64,000 nt of DNA from Feifania hominis (GCF_014384765.1 NZ_JACRSP010000002.1:186001-250000); one strand, 5' to 3'. Shown: positions 27,724 to 36,331, counted from the first letter of the stretch. Notes: generated by a model from the sequence alone, not told the origin. Numbers and translations are program-made.

Positions 27724-29565
27724 ATGAACAAGCGACAAAAGCTCACGCTCGCGCGCATTTTGATCGCCGCCGCGGTCTTTGCGGCGGGCTATTTCGTCAG
27801 TGAGTCTCTCCGGCTGCCGGTCTACCTTGTCTCCTACGCTGTCATCGGATGGGATGTGCTGTGGCGCGCTCTGCGCAACATCGCCCGCGGCCAGGTTTTC
27901 GACGAGAACTTTCTCATGGCCATTGCAACAGTCGGTGCTTTCGCCATCGGCGACTATCCGGAGGGCGTGTTCGTCATGCTCTTCTATCAGGTCGGCGAGC
28001 TCTTCCAGAGCTATGCGGTCGGCCGCTCGCGGCGCTCCATTGCGAGTCTGATGGACATTCGCCCCGACTATGCCAACGTCGAGCGCGACGGCAAACTGAT
28101 ACAGGTTGATCCGGACGACATTGCCATCGGCGACGTCATCGTCGTCAAGCCCGGCGAAAAGATTCCCCTCGACGGCACCGTCGCCGAGGGGAACTCCACA
28201 GTCAATACCGCGGCGCTCACCGGAGAGTCCCTGCCGCGCGAGGTGCGCGCAGGCGACCCGGTCATCAGCGGCTGCGTCAACATCTCGGGACTTCTTCGCG
28301 TGAGCGTGACGAAAGAGTACGGCGAATCCACAGTCTCTAAAATCCTGGACCTTGTGGAAAACGCCAGCTCGAAAAAAGCCCGGGCCGAGAATTTCATCAC
28401 CCGCTTTGCCCGCTACTATACCCCCGCCGTCGTCATCGGCGCTGCGCTGCTCGCCGTACTGCCGCCGCTTGTTGCAGGCGGCGCATGGGGCGAATGGATT
28501 CACCGCGCGCTGATCTTTTTGGTCATCTCCTGCCCCTGCGCGCTGGTCATCTCCGTTCCCCTGAGCTTCTTCGGCGGCATTGGCGGCGCGGGCAAGTGCG
28601 GCATTCTCGTCAAGGGCGGCAACTATCTTGAGGCTCTCGCCGAGACGGAGACGGTGGTCTTCGACAAGACCGGCACGCTCACCAGGGGCTCTTTTGCCGT
28701 GACGGCGGTTCACCCGGATCAGCTCTCCGAGAGCGCCCTGCTGGAGCTCGCGGCGCTTGCGGAGTGCTATTCCGACCACCCCATCTCGCGCTCTCTTCTC
28801 GCTGCCTACGGCCGGGCGCCCGAGCGCAGCCGGATCGGACAATTTGAGGAGATTCCCGGCCACGGTGTGCGGGCTCTCATCGACGGCAAGACAATCTGCG
28901 CCGGAAACGGAAAACTCATGGAGCAGATCGGTGCCCAGTGGCGCGAGTGCCACCATGTCGGCACCATAGTCCACGTCGCGGTCGACGGCGAATACGCCGG
29001 TCACATCGTGATCTCCGATGAGATCAAGCAGGACGCAGCGGCCGCCGTCAAGGCTCTCAAAGAGCAGGGGATCCGCACGGTGATGCTCACCGGCGACGCA
29101 CAGAAAGTCGGCGAGTACGTCGCAGCGCAGCTCGGCATCGACGAGGTGCACACCGAGCTGCTGCCGGGCGACAAGGTTGAGCGTGTTGAGGCGCTGCTCG
29201 CGGCAAAATCGCCGAGGGGTCGTCTCGCCTTTGTCGGCGATGGCATCAACGATGCCCCGGTTCTCTCGCGGGCGGATATCGGCATTGCGATGGGCGGCCT
29301 CGGCTCCGATGCCGCCATCGAGGCCGCCGACATCGTACTCATGGACGACCAGCCCTCTAAAATCGCAACCGCGCTTCGCATCTCGCGGCGTACACTGCGC
29401 ATCGTGCGGCAGAATATCGTCTTTGCTCTCGGCGTCAAGGCCCTCGTGCTGCTGCTCGGCGCTTTCGGCGTCGCCACCATGTGGGAGGCCGTCTTTGCCG
29501 ACGTCGGCGTCTCAGTGATTGCCATTCTCAACGCCATGAGAGCGCTGAACGTCAAAAATCTCTGA
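27724..29565 (+). CDS. cadA: Heavy-metal-translocating P1B-type ATPase (Cd/Zn/Pb type)
   Basis: This 613-residue P1B pump has six or more membrane segments and the translocation motif SCPCALVISVPL (CPC at residues 270-272). The actuator TALTGESLPREV, phosphorylation motif FDKTGTLTRG (Asp314), SDHPISRSL (the HP locus) and VGDGINDAPVLSRADIGIAMG are all present. CPCALVISVP, rather than the copper-pump version, fits the Zn/Cd/Pb subgroup. It has no N-terminal metal-binding domain; the preceding HMA protein supplies one. It exports toxic divalent metals under control of the CadC-like repressor. Confidence 0.93.
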   Translation: MNKRQKLTLARILIAAAVFAAGYFVSESLRLPVYLVSYAVIGWDVLWRALRNIARGQVFDENFLMAIATVGAFAIGDYPEGVFVMLFYQVGELFQSYAVGRSRRSIASLMDIRPDYANVERDGKLIQVDPDDIAIGDVIVVKPGEKIPLDGTVAEGNSTVNTAALTGESLPREVRAGDPVISGCVNISGLLRVSVTKEYGESTVSKILDLVENASSKKARAENFITRFARYYTPAVVIGAALLAVLPPLVAGGAWGEWIHRALIFLVISCPCALVISVPLSFFGGIGGAGKCGILVKGGNYLEALAETETVVFDKTGTLTRGSFAVTAVHPDQLSESALLELAALAECYSDHPISRSLLAAYGRAPERSRIGQFEEIPGHGVRALIDGKTICAGNGKLMEQIGAQWRECHHVGTIVHVAVDGEYAGHIVISDEIKQDAAAAVKALKEQGIRTVMLTGDAQKVGEYVAAQLGIDEVHTELLPGDKVERVEALLAAKSPRGRLAFVGDGINDAPVLSRADIGIAMGGLGSDAAIEAADIVLMDDQPSKIATALRISRRTLRIVRQNIVFALGVKALVLLLGAFGVATMWEAVFADVGVSVIAILNAMRALNVKNL

Positions 29566-29587
29566 TTTTACCTGCATGCTGCTTTTT

Positions 29588-29628
29588 CACCCCTCTCTTT
29601 TCGTACCGGAATAGAGAGGGGTGTTTTT
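29588..29628 (+). terminator. Terminator of the cad-type operon
   Basis: CACCCCTCTC pairs with GAGAGGGGTG around a 16-nt loop and is followed by TTTTTG. Confidence 0.8.
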
Positions 29629-29753
29629 GCTGTCAGATGCAACAAAAAAAGAGCGTGAAAATTTGTCGAAAGGGCGTCAAACTTTTTCTGATTTCGCCCC
29701 ATCTAACATATAGATAAACGAATACGATCACCACAGAGGGCGAGGGATGCGGC

Positions 29754-30653
29754 ATGCAAATAGAGTATTACACCATCACGAGAAAAACCACCAGGAAACG
29801 CCGCCGAAAACTGCCTCTGATCGGCGTCTTTGCCCTCTTTCTGCTGACGACGCTGGTGATGTTCCACATTCCCTTTGTTGGCCACGCCGGCCGGCAGCAG
29901 GACACCGAGCCGCCCATCGAAGAGGCGCCGACTCCCCACGCTCCCATGTCCGGCAATCAATCGGCACAGGACACCCCGCAGGATCTGCCGACGCAGAGCG
30001 CCGTACTGGAGCCTGCCGTCCCCCACACGCCGCCGGCGGACTATGACTTCTCCTCCCATGTGCCCGTGAGCGAGGTGGTCAGCGACGACTGGTTTGCCGA
30101 CGCCGTCTTTCTCGGCGACTCGCGCACCGACGGCTTTCTGCTCTACACCGGCATCCCCGCGACGGGCATTGCTCAAAAGGGGCTGATGGTCGATACCTTT
30201 TTCACCAGGGCCTGTTTTGAACAGCCGGGCGGTGAAAAAATCACGGCTGCCGAAAAGCTCGCAGGTCTTGACTCGGTTGAAAAGGTCTATCTGATGTTTG
30301 GCATCAACGAGATCGGCTGGACCTACGGCAGCGTCTTTGCCGCGCGTTACGGCGAGCTGATTGACCATGTGCGTGAGCTCTATCCCGGGGCGGCAATCTA
30401 TGTGCAGTCCATCCCCCCGGTCTCAAAAAAAGAATCGGCCAAAGGCGAGTGCACCAATGAGCGCATCCGGGAATACAACGACCGTCTCTCCGTTCTGGCC
30501 GAGGAAAAGCAGGTCTACTTCGTCGATGTGGCCGAGGCACTCACCGGCGCCGACGGTGCTCTGCCCGACGAGGCCGCGACCGACGGGGTCCACCTCAAGA
30601 AGAGCTACTGCGCCCTGTGGCTCGACTATCTGAAAACCCACACGGTATCTTAA
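29754..30653 (+). CDS. Membrane-anchored SGNH/GDSL-type hydrolase-like protein
   Basis: The protein has 299 residues. A basic N-terminus (TRKTTRKRRRK) precedes one membrane anchor (LIGVFALFLLTTLVMF), then a Pro-rich linker, then an SGNH domain from about residue 110: block I FLGDSRTDGF (Ser123), block III FGINEIGW (the usual N is present) and the terminal DGVHLKKSY (Asp/His). The active site would be extracytoplasmic. Such proteins often act on acyl groups of wall polysaccharide. The DUF4358 lipoprotein gene follows 24 bp later. Confidence 0.87.
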   Translation: MQIEYYTITRKTTRKRRRKLPLIGVFALFLLTTLVMFHIPFVGHAGRQQDTEPPIEEAPTPHAPMSGNQSAQDTPQDLPTQSAVLEPAVPHTPPADYDFSSHVPVSEVVSDDWFADAVFLGDSRTDGFLLYTGIPATGIAQKGLMVDTFFTRACFEQPGGEKITAAEKLAGLDSVEKVYLMFGINEIGWTYGSVFAARYGELIDHVRELYPGAAIYVQSIPPVSKKESAKGECTNERIREYNDRLSVLAEEKQVYFVDVAEALTGADGALPDEAATDGVHLKKSYCALWLDYLKTHTVS

Positions 30654-30677
30654 AAACAAACATCTGAGGTCTCTGCT

Positions 30678-31127
30678 ATGAAACGTCTTTTTCTCTGTCT
30701 GCTCGTGCTCACTGTGCTTCTCACCGGCTGCGCCGGCTCGGCGCGCGAAGTGGATCTTGCAGCTCTCGGTGAGGAACTTTTCACTTCCGGTGTCTTCTCC
30801 GATGAGCTCGATGCGCCCGGCGGCTCTGTCGCCGGGGCGCTCTACGATCTTCCCGACCAGACTGAAACCACGCTCTACATAAGTTCCGGCGCGACTGCGG
30901 AGGAACTCGCTCTGTTTCGGGCGGCAAGCGACGCCGATGCAAAACTCATCGAGTCGGCCGCAAATCGGCGTCTCACACAGCAGAAAACCGCCTTTGAGGG
31001 GTATCTGCCCGACGAGTGCGAAAAACTCGACCGCGCCGTGATTCGGCGTTCGGGCCGCTATGTGGTCCTCTGTGTGGCCCACGACGCCGACACCGCACAG
31101 CAGATCATAGAACACCGCTTCAAATAG
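30678..31127 (+). CDS. DUF4358 lipoprotein
   Basis: This 149-residue protein has a lipoprotein signal peptide ending in the lipobox LLTGC (Cys18). The mature part matches DUF4358 in layout: a helical start (VDLAALGEELFTSGVF), YISSGATAEELALFRA and a terminal YVVLCVAHDADTAQQII. DUF4358 genes commonly follow SGNH-hydrolase or O-acyltransferase genes in Clostridia, as here. The function is unknown; a surface accessory role is inferred. Confidence 0.85.
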   Translation: MKRLFLCLLVLTVLLTGCAGSAREVDLAALGEELFTSGVFSDELDAPGGSVAGALYDLPDQTETTLYISSGATAEELALFRAASDADAKLIESAANRRLTQQKTAFEGYLPDECEKLDRAVIRRSGRYVVLCVAHDADTAQQIIEHRFK

Positions 31128-31156
31128 AGAAACACAGAGAGCCACCCTGTTACCGC

Positions 31157-31199
31157 GAAGCGCCCCAATTTGTGCTGTCCGCACAAATTGGGGCGCTTC
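31157..31199 (+). terminator. Perfect 19-bp stem-loop after the DUF4358 gene
   Basis: The arms at 31157-31175 and 31181-31199 are exact complements (core GCGCCCCAATTTGTGC) with a 5-nt loop. No real U-tract follows (ACTTGGACGGGGGCTCTTTTT is 15 nt later), so it may be a Rho-independent, processing or protective hairpin. It lies between convergent genes. Confidence 0.5.
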
Positions 31200-31218
31200 A
31201 CTTGGACGGGGGCTCTTT

Positions 31219-32382
31219 TTATTCTCTCTTGTCGCTCAGGCCCACAAGATAGTCGAGGCTCACACCGTAGAACTGAGCGGCGCGGATGGCCGCGTCGAGC
31301 GGAAGCTCCCGCTCGCCTTTCTCATAGCGGGCATAGGTAATCTTGTTCATGCCGAGCCGATCGGCGAGCTGCTGCTGGGTGAGGTTTTCCTGTTTGCGCA
31401 GACTGCGCAGGCGCAGGTAGTCCCGCGCGGTGTTTTCCACACTGTAGAGATAGTGTGGGCGCTCTCCCGCGAAAAAGCGTTTGGTGAATTCCCGCTCACG
31501 CCTCATGCCAATGCGCTCGGCGACAATCTGGCTTGCCGCGTTGTCCGTCCTGATGATGCTGCAGACGCGCGGCGCGCCAAAGAAATGGCGGTAGGCATAG
31601 CGTTTGCAGGCGCTCGCCGCCTCCGAGGCATAGCCGTTGTGCCAGTGGGCGGCCTTGAGCAGATAGCCGATTTCAAGCACACGCTCGCCGCTGTCGATCG
31701 TCTGCCATGTGAGTCCGGCCTGCCCCACGAACTCGCCTGTGCGCTGTAAAATAACAGCCCAAAGGCCAATGCCGTCGCTTCGGTAGCGCGTACGCTGGCG
31801 GTCGAGCCACTCGCGCACCTCAGTCTCGGTGAAGTCGTGCTCATAGGCCCACATGACCCGTCTGTCCGTGAGCAGCTCGCGCAGGTCAGGCAGATCATCC
31901 TGCGTCATCTCGCGCAGAATGAGCCGCTCGGTCTCCATGACCGTCCTGCCGCCGGCGCGCCGATGCCGGACCGTACACGCAGGGGCAGCCGGTGCGGCCG
32001 GCGGGGCCGCGCCGCCCTCGAGCATGTCGAAGACCTCCTGCTCGTCACGGCAGCGGTCGTAGTCGCCGAGGAGCTTCCCGTTTGCGTGGTAGGCGACGCC
32101 CCGGCGCTCGTTTGCCTCGAGGCAGTCGAGCATGTACTGCTCCCCATGCCGCCCGATGAAGCGCGCAAAGGCACGGATTCTCATCTTGGCGAGCATGAGA
32201 GTCTCGCAGGGAAACTCCGGACACTGCCAGCAGCCGTCATAGCCGCGCTCACGGCAGCAGTTGTAATTTTTACACCACTCACGCTCCCCACAGCCCTCGT
32301 TGCGGCAGCCGGGACAGCTCTCCTTCTGTTCGCACAGACAGCAGGCGAGTCCGCAGTAGGCAAGGCCCCTCTCCCGTCTCAT
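31219..32382 (-). CDS. Three-domain fusion: cysteine-rich DUF3795-like, GNAT acetyltransferase, XRE HTH
   Basis: ATG 32382 (GGGG 7 bases upstream) gives 387 residues; GTG 32388 overlaps the previous stop by four bases. Residues 1-125 are a cysteine-rich, DUF3795-like zinc-binding module with many CxxC-like pairs (YCGLACCLCEQ, CPGCRNEGCG, CWQCPEFPC). Residues about 150-310 form a RimJ-like GNAT domain (TERLILREMTQDDLPDLRELL; EIGYLLKAAHWHNGYASEA). Residues about 320-387 form an XRE HTH (LRKQENLTQQQLADRLGMNKITYARYEKGE). The frame is uninterrupted. It looks like a DNA-binding sensor-acetyltransferase. The combination is unfamiliar to me. Confidence 0.85.
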   Translation of the reverse strand: MRRERGLAYCGLACCLCEQKESCPGCRNEGCGEREWCKNYNCCRERGYDGCWQCPEFPCETLMLAKMRIRAFARFIGRHGEQYMLDCLEANERRGVAYHANGKLLGDYDRCRDEQEVFDMLEGGAAPPAAPAAPACTVRHRRAGGRTVMETERLILREMTQDDLPDLRELLTDRRVMWAYEHDFTETEVREWLDRQRTRYRSDGIGLWAVILQRTGEFVGQAGLTWQTIDSGERVLEIGYLLKAAHWHNGYASEAASACKRYAYRHFFGAPRVCSIIRTDNAASQIVAERIGMRREREFTKRFFAGERPHYLYSVENTARDYLRLRSLRKQENLTQQQLADRLGMNKITYARYEKGERELPLDAAIRAAQFYGVSLDYLVGLSDKRE

Positions 32383-32384
32383 GC

Positions 32385-33314
32385 TCACACCCCGATCTGG
32401 TTGAAGTCGTGGATCATCTCCGGGTGCTCGTATCCGACGAGACCGACCATGTAGTATTTGCGCTTGATCGCATCGTAGCGAAATTCCGGCAACAGACTGA
32501 AATTGAGTATCTCTCTTGCCGATGTGACATGCAGCCGCGGCCCTGTGCAGCGGTGGCGGATCTCGTTGTCGATGAGGATGTGGTTCTCGTCGAGAAAGCT
32601 GATTGCCACATCGCGCGCAATGAGTGCCTTGACCTCGCGCTCGACCTCGCGCAGATCGACATCGGGCCGCTCGTCGTATTCGAGCAGAAAGCCGTGGCGC
32701 ACGTCGCCATGTTCATAGCGCTGTTTGACGCCGAAGAGATTCTTCATCACATGCTCGGTCAGATCCTCCGCCGAGTGGACCATCTTACGGTAGGGCAGCG
32801 ATTTCATCACGATCTCAGCCAGGCCCTGTGGCTCCGGGCCGAAGACGCCCGGTCGGGTGACGATGATCTCCTCCCCCACGCCGATGAGCAGCTCGGCGTT
32901 CATCCCAAGCGCGGGATAGAGCAGATCAAAGTGCTCCACGATCACGCGCTTTTCATCCTCGAGCGCGGCGCGCACCGCGTCGGCAAGCACGTGTGCCTGG
33001 GTAAAAGCCATCTCGAAGCGGCAGTCCATATGGTAGGTGTGGCTGTTGAAGAAGCCGGCGTCGTCGCGGCTGAGCAGCGGCAGCGGGCGGATGTTGACCC
33101 CCTCGTCGTCGTTGGTCAGCTCAAGCCCCGGGAACATACCCTTGATGAGCATGGACTTGCCTGCGCCCGAGTCGCCCACAAAGCCGATCAGCCGATCGGT
33201 CGCCAACAGATGGCGCTGAGCGATGCTGTTGCCGATGCCGAGCATGCGCAGCTTGCCGCGCGGCGCAAAATAGACGCTGTACAGCATGGATTCCTGAATT
33301 TGATCAAGTCTCAT
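32385..33314 (-). CDS. P-loop protein of the methylaspartate operon (alanine-tRNA-synthetase second-additional-domain-like)
   Basis: This 309-residue soluble protein has a Walker A GFVGDSGAGKSMLIKG (residues 44-59), then DDEGVNIRPLPLLSRDD and RVIVEHFDLLYPALG, where an acidic beta strand may be Walker B. The C-terminal part (YERGDVRHG-like, DENHILIDNEIRHRCTGPRLHVTSA) resembles a tRNA-synthetase-editing-like accessory domain. From memory, homologues in Clostridia are named alanine-tRNA synthetase second additional domain protein and sit with methylaspartate-pathway genes. The Walker motif suggests an ATPase, kinase or uridine-kinase-like role. The actual reaction is unknown. Confidence 0.72.
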   Translation of the reverse strand: MRLDQIQESMLYSVYFAPRGKLRMLGIGNSIAQRHLLATDRLIGFVGDSGAGKSMLIKGMFPGLELTNDDEGVNIRPLPLLSRDDAGFFNSHTYHMDCRFEMAFTQAHVLADAVRAALEDEKRVIVEHFDLLYPALGMNAELLIGVGEEIIVTRPGVFGPEPQGLAEIVMKSLPYRKMVHSAEDLTEHVMKNLFGVKQRYEHGDVRHGFLLEYDERPDVDLREVEREVKALIARDVAISFLDENHILIDNEIRHRCTGPRLHVTSAREILNFSLLPEFRYDAIKRKYYMVGLVGYEHPEMIHDFNQIGV

Positions 33315-33335
33315 AGCGCTCTCCCTCTCTCTGAG

Positions 33336-33376
33336 AAAATGGGGTTTGCTGTGTGGTTACAGAAAACCCCATTTTT
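33336..33376 (-). terminator. Internal hairpin between the DUF4387 and P-loop genes
   Basis: AAAATGGGGTTT pairs with AAACCCCATTTT and encloses a CTGT/ACAG inner stem. T-runs are short on both strands, so it is likely a partial terminator lowering expression of the last two operon genes. Confidence 0.6.
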
Positions 33377-33389
33377 AGCCGTTCGACAA

Positions 33390-33716
33390 TCAGTCGTCGA
33401 GGTCATACTCAATTTTCAGCAGCGGCGCATGCTGCTGCGCACCGTAGACGTCAGTCTCCCCGAGCGCGCCCGAGGCAATGGGCCGCTCAATGGTGATCTT
33501 AATCGCCTTGGCCGGCTCAAACTGGATGATGTTGATGACCTTGTCCGGCGTGATGCCGTAGAGCTTGCAGACAAGCGCCTCGTTGATGACGCCCGCCGCA
33601 CAGACACTTCGGAACATCTCCCACTCTTTGAAAATGATGTCGAGCGTCAGCTCATAGGGGCCCGAGTTCTTGCTGCGAATGACAAGGGCCTCATCGATCA
33701 GTCGGTAGTGTTTCAT
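33390..33716 (-). CDS. DUF4387 protein
   Basis: This 108-residue protein begins MKHYRLIDEALVIRSKNSGPYELTLDIIFKE and continues VINEALVCKLYGITPDKVINIIQFEPAKAIKITIERPIASGALGETDVYGAQQHAPLL in overlapping segments. DUF4387 is known as the partner, separate or fused, of AtuA-family (DUF1446) proteins, and it follows that gene here by 11 bp. The ribosome binding site is AGGAGGGCTCG. The two probably form one enzyme. The role in mesaconate or another C5-acid step is inferred from the operon only. Confidence 0.88.
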   Translation of the reverse strand: MKHYRLIDEALVIRSKNSGPYELTLDIIFKEWEMFRSVCAAGVINEALVCKLYGITPDKVINIIQFEPAKAIKITIERPIASGALGETDVYGAQQHAPLLKIEYDLDD

Positions 33717-33727
33717 ATCGAGCCCTC

Positions 33728-35083
33728 CTAAATCTGTTCAAAGTCGACCGGGAACATGGCGCACGGGTCGTCGACCTCGATGATGTGGTAGAGACAAAAG
33801 CCGTATACCTCGCCCGCGTGGAAGTCGGACGGCGAGTAGGGAAACGCCAGATTGCCGGCGGTTGCGATGCGGCCTTCGTAGCCGAAGTGCAGCATGGTCG
33901 AGCGGGCAAAGGCGCAGATGGTGTCGGCGAGCGCCTGGGTGTCGGCGACTGCTTCGATGACGATGCCGATCTCCTTGCCGACCGCGCGGTCGGGTTCGAG
34001 TGCACCCATGACGCCGTCACGGCCGTAGATGGTGAAATTGAGATAGTATTTGAAGTTTGACTCGCGGAAATTGTCCTCCACGCGCTCGCGCACAGCGGCC
34101 GTGATGTTGTCGATCTGGCTGATGCCGATCGGGTCGCGCATGCCGGCAATGGAGACTGTGCGGTAGCCGACGAGCTTCGCCCCCTCGAGCTTGATGGTGT
34201 AGCGCTCGGTCGGCACGAATTTTGTGCCGCTGACCTTGACCTTGCCCTCGCTCGCCTGCTCGAACTTGCACTCGCGCAGATCGAGACTGCCGCCCGGGCC
34301 GGGCAGGATGTAGGGGTTGGTCTTCTCATAGAGCGTGTGGGCCGCAACCGAGACCGTTGTGCACTTGCGCGCGGGGTTCAGCGGCTCGACGCAGAAGTAG
34401 TCCTCGCCGAGAGTTCCGAGCATGCAGTCGCTGCCGCTGCCCGGCGTCGCCGCGATGGCGGCGCACTCGAGGATCTTGCCCAGGTGAATGGCGAGCGCCT
34501 TGTCGTAGCCCGCGCGCACCGCAGGGGCTGCAAAGTTCGACGGGTCGTAGGCGCGCCCGGCTAGCACGACCTGAGCGCCGCCGTCGAGGGCCTTGATGAT
34601 GGGCTCGATGCCCATCTGACCGACGATACAGCTCGCCTCGTCCACATCGGAGAAGAGAAGCTCCGGTGCGGGCTCAAGGGGCTTTACCCGCCCCTCGGCG
34701 AGCGCCGCCTTGACATCCTCCTTTTTGAACTGCGCATGGATGACCGCGAGCTTGAAGTGCAGGCTGTGCTCGGCCGCGATCTCCTCAATGATCTGTTTGC
34801 ACCACTGCAGGTGGCTCTCACCGCCGCTGCCGCCGGCCGTGCCGACGACAACGGGGATGTTGTGCTCAATGCCGGCTGTGATCATCACCTCGAGATCGCG
34901 CTTGACGGCGCTGCGGTCGGTGAAAGAGACGCCCGCGCCAAGGTAGTAGGGCCCCGGGTCAGTCGAGCCGGCGTCCACGGCGATCAGATCGGGCTTTTGA
35001 GCCATGCCGCGCTCAAACGACTCCATCGGGAAGCCGTAGCCCAGAATGGCGGTCGGTGACAAAATCTTATACTCCGGTTTCAT
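33728..35083 (-). CDS. AtuA-family (DUF1446) acyl/terpene-utilisation-like protein
   Basis: The protein has 451 residues, with the N-terminal KILSPTAILGYGFPMESFERG and DLIAVDAGSTDPGPYYLG. The glycine-rich VVVGTAGGSGGESHLQW and LAGRAYDPSNFAAPAVRAGYDKALAIHLGKILECAAIAATPGSGSDCMLG segments are characteristic of AtuA/DUF1446. The family is named for the acyclic terpene pathway, but its chemistry is unresolved. Here it is embedded after methylaspartate ammonia-lyase and before DUF4387. It is therefore a candidate for handling mesaconate or a downstream C5 acid. GAGGTGTCGTC precedes the ATG. Confidence 0.88.
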   Translation of the reverse strand: MKPEYKILSPTAILGYGFPMESFERGMAQKPDLIAVDAGSTDPGPYYLGAGVSFTDRSAVKRDLEVMITAGIEHNIPVVVGTAGGSGGESHLQWCKQIIEEIAAEHSLHFKLAVIHAQFKKEDVKAALAEGRVKPLEPAPELLFSDVDEASCIVGQMGIEPIIKALDGGAQVVLAGRAYDPSNFAAPAVRAGYDKALAIHLGKILECAAIAATPGSGSDCMLGTLGEDYFCVEPLNPARKCTTVSVAAHTLYEKTNPYILPGPGGSLDLRECKFEQASEGKVKVSGTKFVPTERYTIKLEGAKLVGYRTVSIAGMRDPIGISQIDNITAAVRERVEDNFRESNFKYYLNFTIYGRDGVMGALEPDRAVGKEIGIVIEAVADTQALADTICAFARSTMLHFGYEGRIATAGNLAFPYSPSDFHAGEVYGFCLYHIIEVDDPCAMFPVDFEQI

Positions 35084-35092
35084 GACGACACC

Positions 35093-36331
35093 TCAATTCG
35101 CGTTTTTCAGCGCGAGAATGCGCTGCATTTCATTGTAGACGATCATAAAGCCCTCGTCGACACCCATGCCGGGCTTGGCGAGAATCTGTACCGGATGCAC
35201 GGCCATGGCGACGTGCACGCAGACCTGCGCCGAGCGGTCGGTCTCGTTGCAGGTGCCGCCCTGGTAGGCGCCGACGCCCCGCTCGTTGCAGTAGAGAACC
35301 GCGTCGGCGACGTTGTGGATGCTGCCGAGATCCGGCGTCTTGATCTGAATCATGTGGCCCGCGCGGTTGTCGGCGAAGTATTTGACATCCTCAAAGGTGT
35401 TGCACCACTCGTCGGCCACGATCTGCACGCTGCTGCCGCGGCGGTCGAGCTCGGCAGTGATGGCGGCGAGCGCCTGCATCTGCGCGGTGCGCTCACCCAC
35501 GTCGACCGGCCCTTCGATGCGCAGCGTCAGCGGCGCCGCAGCCGCCTCGAGAGTCTGTAAATAATCGACGATGGCACCGGTGTTCTGCGCGCCGAAGACG
35601 ACGCCAATCATGCCGTACACGTCAATGTGGAGCACCGGGTGGTAATCGCCCACGCCGAGCTTGGCGACGCGCTCGCGCAGCCAGCCGACATACTCGAGCA
35701 GCACCTCGCCGTGCTCGCCGATCTTCTCCATGTTGTTGATCAGGCCGTGGGGCAGCACATCCGCGCCCTTGAGAATCATCTTGTCGACATTCTCATAGCG
35801 GCTGTCGCCCGACTGGGTGAAAATCGCCACCGGCTCGCGCTGAACCTCGGTGTGATACTCACGCGCGATCACATCGCACATCTGCTCGTGGCGGGCCTTT
35901 GCCACCGCGTCGAGCAGCGCCTGCGACACGCCGTAGCGCACCGCGGTGTGAAGCCTCTTTCCGTCGGGGGTGTGAAAGCCGTCGATCTCACGCGCAAGCG
36001 GCAGAAACTGGTCGAGCTCACGCCCGACGAGCAGCGGTTTCAAGTGCTCCAGGATGACGGGGATGAAATCCTCCGCGAGGAAGAGCGGGTCGCGCCCGCC
36101 CGCGCCCGAGTACTGCACGGCGGCGCAGTCGCCGCAGGCGACCTGGCCATCCTCGAGAACGAGCATGACGCTGATGGCCTCGCCCGCCTGGCGGATGGCG
36201 TGAAAGCCCGGCGTCATCGGCGCGCCCACATAGGCGGCGCCGTCGTGGCCCGCGCCCGCCTTAATGGCTTTCTGGTCATCGAAGAAAAAACCGGTTCTGC
36301 CCTTTGAGCAGACGACATTGACAATTTTCAT
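35093..36331 (-). CDS. mal: Methylaspartate ammonia-lyase
   Basis: The protein has 412 residues from ATG 36331 (AAGGAG 8 bases upstream). It eliminates ammonia from (2S,3S)-3-methylaspartate to give mesaconate, the second step of the methylaspartate route. It is an enolase-superfamily protein. The (S)-specific base lysine is in QIKTPDLGS (Lys331) and the (R)-specific histidine is in DVLPHGLINN (His195), corresponding to K331/H194 of the Clostridium tetanomorphum enzyme. Metal ligands are expected in HIDVYG, RIEGPVD and VADEWCN. The upstream glutamate mutase genes supply the substrate. Confidence 0.96.
   Translation of the reverse strand: MKIVNVVCSKGRTGFFFDDQKAIKAGAGHDGAAYVGAPMTPGFHAIRQAGEAISVMLVLEDGQVACGDCAAVQYSGAGGRDPLFLAEDFIPVILEHLKPLLVGRELDQFLPLAREIDGFHTPDGKRLHTAVRYGVSQALLDAVAKARHEQMCDVIAREYHTEVQREPVAIFTQSGDSRYENVDKMILKGADVLPHGLINNMEKIGEHGEVLLEYVGWLRERVAKLGVGDYHPVLHIDVYGMIGVVFGAQNTGAIVDYLQTLEAAAAPLTLRIEGPVDVGERTAQMQALAAITAELDRRGSSVQIVADEWCNTFEDVKYFADNRAGHMIQIKTPDLGSIHNVADAVLYCNERGVGAYQGGTCNETDRSAQVCVHVAMAVHPVQILAKPGMGVDEGFMIVYNEMQRILALKNAN

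Noticed and set aside
27403..29151. 582-codon minus-strand frame over cadA
   Set aside because: Shadow of the P-type ATPase; it has no recognisable domain.
32385..33314. Alanyl-tRNA synthetase gene
   Set aside because: No class II synthetase motifs; only an accessory-domain resemblance plus a Walker A.
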